From contig NZ_CP019436.1 of NCBI RefSeq assembly GCF_002201895.1, forward strand, positions 1,215,867-1,279,866: 64,000 nucleotides of DNA. The letters run 5' to 3'. This document shows, in pieces, positions 35,589 to 44,144 of the stretch; positions within the stretch are counted from its first letter, which is position 1; every line of letters begins with the position of its first letter. Both the position numbers and the translations under genes were made by a program. Origin of the DNA: Methanopyrus sp. SNP6 (GTDB lineage: Archaea > JAADCQ01 > Methanopyri > Methanopyrales > Methanopyraceae). Below the pieces are notes generated by a model, which saw only the letters and a program-made list of their open reading frames with translations, ran no database searches and was not told where the DNA came from.

Positions 35589-37229
35589 TTGCGAGTGGCC
35601 ATTCTGGACGGATACACGGACGAGCCGGCGGGTTTAGGTGTACCACCCTACCTCGGTACTCACCCTAGGTACGCTTACGGCGCAGCCCGGGCCGCGGGAG
35701 CCACTGAGGTGCGGTACGTACCCATCGAGCGGGTGAGGTCAGGTGACGTCGATCTGAACAGATTCGACGTCGTGGTAGGTATCTGCGGAGTGCACACGCC
35801 TGGGAAGTACCTCGGCGCCCGACCGGCGGACCTCTCCGAGATGCTTCGTATCCTCATCGAGGTCGATGCCGTCACAGTTCTAGGCGGACCCGCGGCTCAG
35901 TCCGGGCACGGTCGAGTCGGCGGTAAGCTACCCGAGACCGAGGTCGAGGGCGTGGATATAATCGCCAGAGGTGACGTCGAGGCCGTGGTGTACGATCTAG
36001 TTTCCGAGGGCTCGCCTGAAGCCGTCGATCCCGATCGGAGGAGATCGATCGAGGAACTCCGGGAATACTCCGTGAAGGGGGCACTCGCAGCCCGCGAGCA
36101 CTTGGACTATCCGGACGCGGTGATCGCTGAGCTAGAAACGTACCGTGGTTGCCCACGTTTCATATCTGGTGGGTGCTCGTTCTGCACCGAGGTTCCTAGG
36201 TACGGTAAGCCCGATTTCAGACCGCCGGAGGACGTCGTCGAGGAGGTGAAGGCACTGTACAGAGTGGGTGTCCGCAGGTTCCGAGTCGGACGACAACCTT
36301 GCGTGTTCTCTTATATGGCAGAAGGGATCGGAGAGACCGAGCGACCCCGACCGAACCCCGAGGCATTAGGGAAGCTCTTCAGAGGAATCTGCACCGTCGC
36401 TCCCGACCTCGTGACACTCCACGTGGACAATGCGAACCCGGCAGTGATAGCGGAGCACCCCGTCGAATCCCGTGAGATCGCGAAGGTGCTCGTCCGCTAT
36501 GGCACTCCCGGCAACGTCGTGGCATTCGGCGTCGAAACATTCGACGAGCGGGTGGCGAGGAAGAACAACTTGAACGTGGAGTCCAAAGAGGAGGTGTTCC
36601 GGGCCATCGAGGTAGTAACATCCGTAGGCGGGCACCGCGGCTGGAACGGGATGCCGTACCTCCTGCCGGGGCTCAACTTCGTGTGCGGTCTCATCGGTGA
36701 GGACAGGGAGCGTTACCGTCGCGACGAAGATGTCCTCCGAGAGATGGTGAAACGTGGTCTCCGGGTGCGCCGGATCAACGTCAGGAACGTTGTACCCTTC
36801 CCGGGTACGAAGATGGAAGAGCACGGTACGAAGTGGCTCGAGCGCAACAGAGAGCGAGTGACCGCGTTCAAGCGCTTCGTCCGGGAGGAGGTGGATCCCG
36901 TCCTGCTCCGCCGAGTGCTACCGAAGGGCACCGTCTTGAGGCGCCTCCGAGTGGAACCCAGAGAACCGGAGTTCGCGCGGCAGGTGGGCTCTTACCCCGT
37001 GGCTTGCAGGTTGCTCGCAGAGCGGAAACCCGGTGAATGGATAGACGGCTTGGTGGTGGGTCACAGGGCCCGTTCCGTCGAGGTGATCCCGATACCGATA
37101 CGTCGAGAGGACGGTCCGGACGTCCTAGCGAAGTTACCAGGAGTTGGTGATAGGGAGGCCCTAGATGCGTTCCTAAAGGGTCGGAGACCGCGAGTTCCCT
37201 ACGCCCTGCGATCCTGGTTCACGTTCTGA
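35589..37229 (+). CDS. Radical SAM protein with C-terminal helix-hairpin-helix (COG1031)
   Basis: A 546-residue protein. The N-terminal domain (1-150) resembles a B12-binding-like Rossmann fold (VAILDGYTDEPAGLG, VVVGICGVHTP, TVLGGPAAQSG). The radical SAM domain has its cysteines in YRGCPRFISGGCSFC, spacing CX7CX2C rather than the standard CX3CX2C. Further motifs are GVETFDERVARKNNLN and VRRINVRNVVPFPGT. A helix-hairpin-helix (LAKLPGVGDREALDAFL) ends the protein and suggests nucleic acid contact. Substrate unknown; RNA modification is a reasonable guess. TTG 35589 is chosen because the homologous part begins there. Confidence 0.85.
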   Translation: MRVAILDGYTDEPAGLGVPPYLGTHPRYAYGAARAAGATEVRYVPIERVRSGDVDLNRFDVVVGICGVHTPGKYLGARPADLSEMLRILIEVDAVTVLGGPAAQSGHGRVGGKLPETEVEGVDIIARGDVEAVVYDLVSEGSPEAVDPDRRRSIEELREYSVKGALAAREHLDYPDAVIAELETYRGCPRFISGGCSFCTEVPRYGKPDFRPPEDVVEEVKALYRVGVRRFRVGRQPCVFSYMAEGIGETERPRPNPEALGKLFRGICTVAPDLVTLHVDNANPAVIAEHPVESREIAKVLVRYGTPGNVVAFGVETFDERVARKNNLNVESKEEVFRAIEVVTSVGGHRGWNGMPYLLPGLNFVCGLIGEDRERYRRDEDVLREMVKRGLRVRRINVRNVVPFPGTKMEEHGTKWLERNRERVTAFKRFVREEVDPVLLRRVLPKGTVLRRLRVEPREPEFARQVGSYPVACRLLAERKPGEWIDGLVVGHRARSVEVIPIPIRREDGPDVLAKLPGVGDREALDAFLKGRRPRVPYALRSWFTF

Positions 37230-37230
37230 A

Positions 37231-40200
37231 TCACCAATTCCACCCACGGAACTTCCACCTAAACCAGATGACCACAATCAAGGAAGTGACGAGTAATCCG
37301 ATCACCCACTCCCATATCATCTTGTGTGATGGCGCCGGGAAGCTTTCCCTTACCATGGTCACAGGGTTCGACCTCCTGACGGCGTTCGACCCGGGAGTGG
37401 ACTCTCCGCCCGCGTGTCTAGTCCTCACTAGTTCGTGAGTGAGCTCGGTCGTAACCCTTCCTCCGGAAGGTATCCGACCGTAAAAGACCTCACCAACCGT
37501 CGACACCACTGTCTTGCACATCGACTTAAAGTTCGATCCGACCACTGTGAGACCGATCCCTAGTGGGGATTTAGTGGACATCGACCGTTGTGATCTGGAC
37601 AGGTTACGTCGTCCTACCAGTGCTCGGGATGCCCAACTTTCGATCGCTTTGGCCACATTTGTCGTCGTAATCTCCACCGAGGTGATCCAGTTCCCCACAC
37701 TTCTGGTGGACTGCTCTGGCACATTATTATTGGAGTTCCTAGACGTAACTACCCTCGACGATGCTATCCCGTTAACAATCTTCGAAGCTATCCGTGGATT
37801 GTCCAGTGTGCGGTATGCCTTGACTATCTTCGGAATCATGTTCAAGACATCGTTGAGACCCAAGTATTCCGCCAAATTTCGGACGAACGGCACTGTAGAC
37901 GGGTTAGGACTCGTGTGGTGGCATGTGGATGGACCGTATCGGGCCGTAACCCCAGCCCAAGTCCTGATCAGGACCTCAAGGGTGTTTCGGTCAGGTCTCC
38001 ATAGACCTACACGTATCGCCTCCACTAGCCACGATAGTGTCGACTGTACCGCGGCCCATCCGTTCGGAGTGGTTGGCCTGTATCGTTCTAGAGCCGAAAG
38101 TACTGTCGACGCCACTTCTGTTAACAGCGTTTGAACCATCGGTCTGGCCTGAGCCATCGTCACCGCGATGCCGACGATATTCTGGACGCGCTTCATCACT
38201 TCGTGCCATCCCACATCCGGTCCGTGTGACATCAACGCCTTCCACCAGCTAGGGCTCAACAGTTCCGTTCTTACTTCGATCGCCAGTCGCTCCGCCAGTG
38301 TCTGGACGTGCGCGGTGGTCGGGTCGCGTGCGACTGTGAGAAACACCGTCGGCTCCTTCCCTCGGATCGACCTCACGTACGTAGCTATCCCGCCGATCCA
38401 CGAATAGTAATCGTTCACGTCTATCACGTTGAACGCGTTTACTACCTGATCGATAACGACGTCAATAGTGCCGGCCAGGTACCTGAAGATCTCCACTGCC
38501 CTAACGGCTGCCTCATAACCTTCCAGATCCTCCATACGCAGCTCAGGTCCGCTCGAATTACCTAGAACTGAGAAGGCGTACGCCACTCTGGACTCGAACG
38601 TCCTCACGATACGCTCTGAGAACCTTTCGTCTACCGACCCCGCTTTCGATACTCCCAACCCCTCAGTGAGTTCGGACCAGCCCATCTCCACTAACCTGTT
38701 AACACCAGTCCCCTGGACGTCACCTGGGGGCTCCCCGAACACCCCAGTGGCCGCCAACGGCTCTGGTACCCCGGATCTCAGGAGTTCTAAGTAGTGCTTC
38801 CTCCGGTAATTGTACTCGATGGGTTCTTCGGCTCTGGAGACCAGCCGGAACGCGGCCGCCAATAGCTGAACTACTGGTTCGATAGAATCCAATACAGCAG
38901 TACACAGCGCCACCACATCTATCCTCGGCCTGTTGATCCACCTACCGTCGACTTTCACCTTCAACTCGCTAATCGGTATCAACCTGATTCCCAAAACCTT
39001 TCCACCGTCCGGGTCCCACACGGGTTCGACACCAAGTAGGTACAGGACTTCAGCTATACCGAGTCCGCCGGATGTCAGCTCGTGTGAGGCGAAGAGGATC
39101 ACTGAAACCGTCTCGGGCCATCTGCCGTGTTCTCTGTAGTATCTGGCTAGCATGTCGTCTACCAGGCGCTTCGCGATCTCCCACGCCTCCGGCGTTGGGA
39201 GGGTATACGGGTTGAACGTTACACCGTTCCTACCGGTCGGGTAAGCTTTGGGATTCCACAGAGGTTCTCCGAAACCTCCCGTCGGGACATGGCCGCCCCT
39301 CAAGAAGTTGATCAGGCTGTCGAGCTCATATTCACCGGATTTGTACACATGAACGAACTCTCTGAATGCCTCGGCTATGAGTTTAATGATATTCTGGTCG
39401 TACTGATCCGTAGTCTTTAGTAGCCCTATTTCAGATAGAACTGATCGATACAATGCCAGCAAACTAGGTTTAAGCTGCTGCAGTATACTATCGGCTTTCG
39501 ACAGTAATGACGCGTCATCTTTCAACTCTCCCTCGTCCTTGAGTTCAACCCACTGCAACAGAACGGATCGCATGAATGGGTCCGTCCATATCCTGAGGAC
39601 GATCGATCGAAGAAGCTCGTACGTCCTCATCTTGACCTCATGATAAAAGTCCGGATCCTCGTCCGCCAACCTCCGAAACAGCTCGAGATCGGCCTTTGGG
39701 ATCAACCCCGAGGTGACCGCTAAGTAGGGAGCGAATTTCGGAGCGAAAAGCAGCGCGGCTTGATCTACTGCTACTCCTGTCGGGAGATTCCCTCCTATCA
39801 CGTGTAGACCGTAGAACACTTTCTCGTCCCGAAGTGCTAGCAGGTAATCGTGCAGGCCGTCGAGGAACTCCTCCAAGTGTCTTTTTACCCAAGATTCAGG
39901 GTCCTTCGGGGGACTCTCCCCGCGCTCCGCGAAGATAGACTTCACAACGTCCTCGAGGATCCCCAGGTCCCTCGTCTTCTTCAGGATCTTCTCCGCAATG
40001 AGTTCTCGCACGGTTTCGTCGTACACCGAGGAACTCACGTACTGCGACCACAACCTCTCCAGCTCCGCGTATCTGTGGAAGTCCCTGAAATATCCTGACG
40101 GTGGTGACGGATAAGTGATGATAACGGACCCGCCTCGGTACTTAGCCAACGTCCCCTCGCCAGGGTTACTTACGATGTAGAAGTACGCCTGGGGAACGTC

Positions 40201-42441
40201 CGGGAGCAGTAGGTACGTCCAGTCGGTGATCGTGAGCCCGCGGTCGTGACCCGGAAGGAACTCGAAAGTGCCGTGGGTTCCCACGTAAACTACGGCGTCC
40301 GCGTGGAAGACCTTACGTAGCCATTCGTACGTGGCGATGTACTGCCAGTGCGGAGGCAGTTCCCGGGAGTGGTACACTAGCTCGGGACTCCCCGACCAAC
40401 CACGGACTGGCTGCAGGACTACCGCTACATTGCCGAACCTGAGGGCGGGGACGAGGTACCGGTGGCCATCCGTCATGATTCCAAGATTGTCGGTCACACT
40501 CTTCCATGTTCTCAGGAATCCCTCGATCATTTCCTCCACGGTAGCTCTGGCCGCTTCGTACCGATCGGGATCCAACCTGCGGACGATGTCTAGGTACGCG
40601 TTCAGCCGCTTTACGACGTCTTCCTCGAACCATTCTCGGACGTTTTCGGCCGGAATCAGTTGGTCACGGGAGACGGAGCATAGCACGAACGAGCGACCGT
40701 CGAACCTTATCACCACATTTCCATCACGCACCTCGATTTCTACATCACGTCCGTCGACGTTTAGAGACCACTCACCGTACCCTCCCTCGTACAGATCGAA
40801 CATCCGTCGAAGCTCTCCCCTGGCCCACGGCCCTACGTTAGCGAGCAGCAGCACCGACCGACGTGGATCGTTAGGATCTATCGCTGAGGATAGCGCGTTG
40901 AACACCGCGACGAACACGTCCTCGAGGAACCGTGCCGTCTGCGAACTCTCTCTGTACTCCACGTAGAGTTCCCGAAAGAACCCAGTTCCTGGACCCAGAT
41001 CGAAACCTTCGCCGGCCAGCCTGGCCAGGATCCGCGCGAGACTTCTCGGGACGTCTAAATACGCCGCTCCCAGCTCCGAGCGTCCAGGGGGGTAGCAATA
41101 AACGACGAGCGCTACCCTCTTCTCACGATCCGGCAGCAGCCTGAGTCGGAGCAGGTGTTCGATCAGCCTCCCGAGATCGTCCAGTGTCCCTGGTAACAGC
41201 ACTGGCTCATCGTCCTTCCCGTTCAACCACAACACACGGTACCAGAAGGACCCCTCCATCTCGGAACCTAGCTGCACCTGGTAGGTCCACTCGAGTGAGG
41301 GTCCCGATTTATTGGTCACGTACTCCCCCAGCCCCATGCTGGCGTCCCCGGTGAACGGGAACACCACCTGAATCATCGGTACGTTCAACCTGATGACGGC
41401 GTACTCTGCCGGTTTCGGGAAGTTCAGTGTGAACGCACGAACACTGATCACGGCCTCCACGCGCTTGCCCTGCTTTTCCAGCTCGGAAAGTATCTCGAAG
41501 GGTTTCACGAACGACGACTCGCAGAAGACGGCGACGGTCCTGACTCCGTACCTCCTCGTGATGCCGTCTAACGCCTCCGTGAGCCGTAGGATCGCTTTCC
41601 TCCTAGGACTAACGGCGTCGATCCCGTGGGCGAGCACCAGAACTAGGTCGTTTGGAAGATGAGACGCGAACGCACTCAGATTCATCCCATGAAGGGTATC
41701 TATTACCCAACTCGGTAACTTCCGCTTGTATCCGAAGAGTACCACGGTCCCCTTGACTTCCCCGCGAGCCAGACGTTGTAACCAACTCCGGAAGGTCACG
41801 ATGTCGGGGCGTGGAATCCCATCTATCCATCCGGTCCCAGGGACGTAAGCTGAGAGGACAGTCCTGGAGATCGTCCTAGGCGGTTCCACGGCGTCCGTCG
41901 GGAAGGATGGATTCGCTAGCCATAGTAGGAACGTCACAAGGGCGCGCGTATCTCCCGCCGCTAAACACAGCCAGATGTGCGCCGCGACGGCCACCTTGGA
42001 CTTCACGGGCCGACCGCGGATGACGACCAACGCGCGCTCCGGATCGGACGTCGCAACCACGACCACGCGCTTCGTTGAAGCCAGGGTTTCTGCCAGCACG
42101 TCGAGGTCGTCTAGGGCCGCCCCCAGTGTCCTCTTAGACAACTCTCGGACGAAGGACGCTGGAACCGTACCCATACGCTGGATCACCAGTACATCTGCTG
42201 ATACAACGTCCTTCGAGATCTCCTCCCAGTTTAAGTTTCCAATGCTTACCGGATTCTTCGGAATCCGATGAACGTGGACTTGGACTCCCAGCTCCTTACC
42301 TACTTCATCGGCGTTCGGTAGCGGTGTGGTACTCAGCACCGTTATCTCGAAGGCGGAAGCGGGGCCGGAATATAAAATTTGAATTAATACGATTGACATG
42401 AAGAATAACACAGCTAACGTGGTTCGTAAATGTTTTAACAT
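37231..42441 (-). CDS. Secreted, membrane-anchored CobN-type chelatase large subunit
   Basis: A 1736-residue protein of the CobN / magnesium chelatase H family. CobN-type proteins bind the tetrapyrrole and insert Co or Mg with the help of AAA+ subunits. Family marks: GTHGTFEFLPG at about residue 720, YIVSNPGEGTLAKYR, LPTGVAVDQAALLFA, YPTGRNGVTFNPYTLPTPEA at about 1069, LFASHELTSGGLGIAEVLYL and DYYSWIGGIATYV. Residues 1-30 form a signal peptide ending PASA, and a helix near the C-terminus (WVIGLLVTSLIVVIWF) acts as an anchor, so the chelatase body is outside the cytoplasm, away from ATP. A low-complexity Ser/Thr/Arg-rich segment precedes the anchor. Its ligand and metal are unknown. Confidence 0.9.
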   Translation of the reverse strand: MLKHLRTTLAVLFFMSIVLIQILYSGPASAFEITVLSTTPLPNADEVGKELGVQVHVHRIPKNPVSIGNLNWEEISKDVVSADVLVIQRMGTVPASFVRELSKRTLGAALDDLDVLAETLASTKRVVVVATSDPERALVVIRGRPVKSKVAVAAHIWLCLAAGDTRALVTFLLWLANPSFPTDAVEPPRTISRTVLSAYVPGTGWIDGIPRPDIVTFRSWLQRLARGEVKGTVVLFGYKRKLPSWVIDTLHGMNLSAFASHLPNDLVLVLAHGIDAVSPRRKAILRLTEALDGITRRYGVRTVAVFCESSFVKPFEILSELEKQGKRVEAVISVRAFTLNFPKPAEYAVIRLNVPMIQVVFPFTGDASMGLGEYVTNKSGPSLEWTYQVQLGSEMEGSFWYRVLWLNGKDDEPVLLPGTLDDLGRLIEHLLRLRLLPDREKRVALVVYCYPPGRSELGAAYLDVPRSLARILARLAGEGFDLGPGTGFFRELYVEYRESSQTARFLEDVFVAVFNALSSAIDPNDPRRSVLLLANVGPWARGELRRMFDLYEGGYGEWSLNVDGRDVEIEVRDGNVVIRFDGRSFVLCSVSRDQLIPAENVREWFEEDVVKRLNAYLDIVRRLDPDRYEAARATVEEMIEGFLRTWKSVTDNLGIMTDGHRYLVPALRFGNVAVVLQPVRGWSGSPELVYHSRELPPHWQYIATYEWLRKVFHADAVVYVGTHGTFEFLPGHDRGLTITDWTYLLLPDVPQAYFYIVSNPGEGTLAKYRGGSVIITYPSPPSGYFRDFHRYAELERLWSQYVSSSVYDETVRELIAEKILKKTRDLGILEDVVKSIFAERGESPPKDPESWVKRHLEEFLDGLHDYLLALRDEKVFYGLHVIGGNLPTGVAVDQAALLFAPKFAPYLAVTSGLIPKADLELFRRLADEDPDFYHEVKMRTYELLRSIVLRIWTDPFMRSVLLQWVELKDEGELKDDASLLSKADSILQQLKPSLLALYRSVLSEIGLLKTTDQYDQNIIKLIAEAFREFVHVYKSGEYELDSLINFLRGGHVPTGGFGEPLWNPKAYPTGRNGVTFNPYTLPTPEAWEIAKRLVDDMLARYYREHGRWPETVSVILFASHELTSGGLGIAEVLYLLGVEPVWDPDGGKVLGIRLIPISELKVKVDGRWINRPRIDVVALCTAVLDSIEPVVQLLAAAFRLVSRAEEPIEYNYRRKHYLELLRSGVPEPLAATGVFGEPPGDVQGTGVNRLVEMGWSELTEGLGVSKAGSVDERFSERIVRTFESRVAYAFSVLGNSSGPELRMEDLEGYEAAVRAVEIFRYLAGTIDVVIDQVVNAFNVIDVNDYYSWIGGIATYVRSIRGKEPTVFLTVARDPTTAHVQTLAERLAIEVRTELLSPSWWKALMSHGPDVGWHEVMKRVQNIVGIAVTMAQARPMVQTLLTEVASTVLSALERYRPTTPNGWAAVQSTLSWLVEAIRVGLWRPDRNTLEVLIRTWAGVTARYGPSTCHHTSPNPSTVPFVRNLAEYLGLNDVLNMIPKIVKAYRTLDNPRIASKIVNGIASSRVVTSRNSNNNVPEQSTRSVGNWITSVEITTTNVAKAIESWASRALVGRRNLSRSQRSMSTKSPLGIGLTVVGSNFKSMCKTVVSTVGEVFYGRIPSGGRVTTELTHELVRTRHAGGESTPGSNAVRRSNPVTMVRESFPAPSHKMIWEWVIGLLVTSLIVVIWFRWKFRGWNW

Positions 42442-42471
42442 TCCCTTGAGTACCCCTGAGCCGAAGTGAGG

Positions 42472-42487
42472 ACTATCTAAATAGATA
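42472..42487. promoter_or_regulatory. Shared divergent promoter element (near-palindromic TATA)
   Basis: TATCTAAATAGATAAC sits in the 86-base gap between the divergent CobN-like and toroid genes. ATCTA and TAGAT pair as an inverted repeat around AA. The box is 31 bases from the CobN-like start on one side and about 41 bases from the toroid ATG on the other, so one element could direct transcription both ways. Confidence 0.5.
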
Positions 42488-42527
42488 ACCGTTTCGGTGG
42501 GGGTGGGAGGGTCTGCGCACGATATCG

Positions 42528-43952
42528 ATGACGGCCCTTATCGTTGCCCTGATGGTGCCGACGTCCGCGTATGCGGTTAGTTGGGGAGAGATCATCGACA
42601 AATCGGTTAGGTTCTACTTCGAGATCGATAAGGTAAGGGAACTTGGTGTACCCGTTAAGGAGTTAAAAATGGTTCAGGAAGGCGATTCACTGTACTGGGA
42701 AGGTAAGTTCGGAAGATCTAAGTGGGAGACGTCAGGAGAGGTAATTTACGGCAACATGTCGGCCTTATCTGGGATATATCTTGGACTACTTAGCGGAGAA
42801 GTAACACCGAAGACGTGGCCCAAACCAGAACGATCTAGGTTTGAGAAAGGTATCACCACCGGACTAGCTAAGATTCTATCACTTCAACAAGAAGATGGTG
42901 GTTGGGGATGGAAAGTGGTTTTAACTGAAGGTAAAACTAGATTTCCATCTGGTAAGGGTCACGTCCTGCGTACTTCTCAGGTGTTAGTTCGAGTGTTAAT
43001 ACCGGCACTGAGGTTGAACATTAAGAACGTAAATTACGATGGTACTACCTACGACGTAGTTGAACACGCGCGTTCAGCTGTGAGGTTTCTGATCGACCAG
43101 CAGTTGGAAGACGGTGGATATAGCGCCAACAAAGAGTGGTCCACGACCGGAGATCCACTGTACACTGGATGGGCATTGCGTGCGCTGTGCGAGGCATACC
43201 GGTACAGGGACCTTCTTAAACTCGACGACGCGACCGTCCAACAGGTAAAAGAGGCGATCCGTAGGGCGGTTGACTGGTTACTCTCTCACCAGGAGAGAGA
43301 AGGTGAGCACGTCGGGCTGTGGAAGATGGAGTCTTCAGCCATCATGGGGTCCTCGTACGCACCACCTTCGGAAGCCCAGGTAGTGCTCGCGTTGATCGAC
43401 GCTTACTCGATATCGGAGGAACTGGGGCTGAATAAGGCCGAGCTTAAGGAGTCGATAGACAGGGCGTTGGAGGCTATCGTGGACTGGGCGCTCAAATACA
43501 AGGACATTTCAGTAGTGGAGTTCGACGGGAAGAAGGTCTTAGGGTGGGCCTACTCGTCGACGCGACTGGAGAGTTGCGGTCCGTACCTCGGGTACACGGC
43601 CCTCATAGCGGCCACGCTGAAGTTGGCGCGGGAGTTAGGCCTTGGATCAAGAGCCGTAGATAAGATGAAATCAGTCGGAGTAACATTGGAGAACGAGGCG
43701 GAGTGGGTAGCTCACGAGTGGAGGGAGACTGACGGGATCGGATACTTCCCGTACCCGAACTCGGAGATGTTCAAGTACGTGACACCGTCGAGCCAGCTTT
43801 TCGGACTGATCTGCGCGGTGGCGTTCTCGCACCCCGAAGTGCTGTTGAAGCGCACTACGGCGGACGTCTGGAAGTTGGTGCCTAAAACGAAAACGTCGAA
43901 GGTTCCTGTGTGGCCGGTGTTGGCTTTGCTATTCGCACGACGACGCCGCTGA
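42528..43952 (+). CDS. Secreted alpha/alpha-toroid protein (prenyltransferase/terpene-cyclase-like repeats)
   Basis: A 474-residue protein with an N-terminal signal peptide (ALIVALMVPTSAYA) and a long helical body with repeats such as LQQEDGGWGWK, IDQQLEDGGYSA and YTGWALRALCEAY, typical of the alpha/alpha toroid of squalene cyclases and prenyltransferases. I do not see the DXDD cyclase motif. It ends with TSKVPVWPVLALLFARRRR, a short hydrophobic stretch and arginines like a cell-surface sorting tail. ATG 42528 is the first standard start; CTG 42513 would add five residues and a better charged n-region. It is divergent from the CobN-like gene. Ligand binding in the toroid is an inference. Confidence 0.8.
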   Translation: MTALIVALMVPTSAYAVSWGEIIDKSVRFYFEIDKVRELGVPVKELKMVQEGDSLYWEGKFGRSKWETSGEVIYGNMSALSGIYLGLLSGEVTPKTWPKPERSRFEKGITTGLAKILSLQQEDGGWGWKVVLTEGKTRFPSGKGHVLRTSQVLVRVLIPALRLNIKNVNYDGTTYDVVEHARSAVRFLIDQQLEDGGYSANKEWSTTGDPLYTGWALRALCEAYRYRDLLKLDDATVQQVKEAIRRAVDWLLSHQEREGEHVGLWKMESSAIMGSSYAPPSEAQVVLALIDAYSISEELGLNKAELKESIDRALEAIVDWALKYKDISVVEFDGKKVLGWAYSSTRLESCGPYLGYTALIAATLKLARELGLGSRAVDKMKSVGVTLENEAEWVAHEWRETDGIGYFPYPNSEMFKYVTPSSQLFGLICAVAFSHPEVLLKRTTADVWKLVPKTKTSKVPVWPVLALLFARRRR

Positions 43953-44144
43953 CTCCTTCCTTTTATCCGCACTTCTCCCTAACAAGCGGCCGCTGGTAAA
44001 ATAGGTCCGATAATTTCTCCAGTCACCGTGTTCACAAATTTGAATTACTATTTCTCACATACAGTGTAGAAGTTTAGTTGACGAAAATTCATATTATTTT
44101 AATTTAAAAAAATCTGTATGGGCTCCCGAGTCGGGGGTCAGGCA
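43953..44144 (+). promoter_or_regulatory. AT-rich intergenic region with promoter for the CbiX-like gene
   Basis: About 190 bases, the most AT-rich stretch in the window. ATATTATTTTAATTTAAAA at 44091-44109 is a strong TATA region. A start site about 25 bases later (near 44125-44135) lies after the ATG at 44118 and before the TTG at 44145, which supports the TTG as the real start. A pyrimidine-rich run CTCCTTCCTTTT at 43954-43965 follows the toroid stop and may end transcription. Confidence 0.6.
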
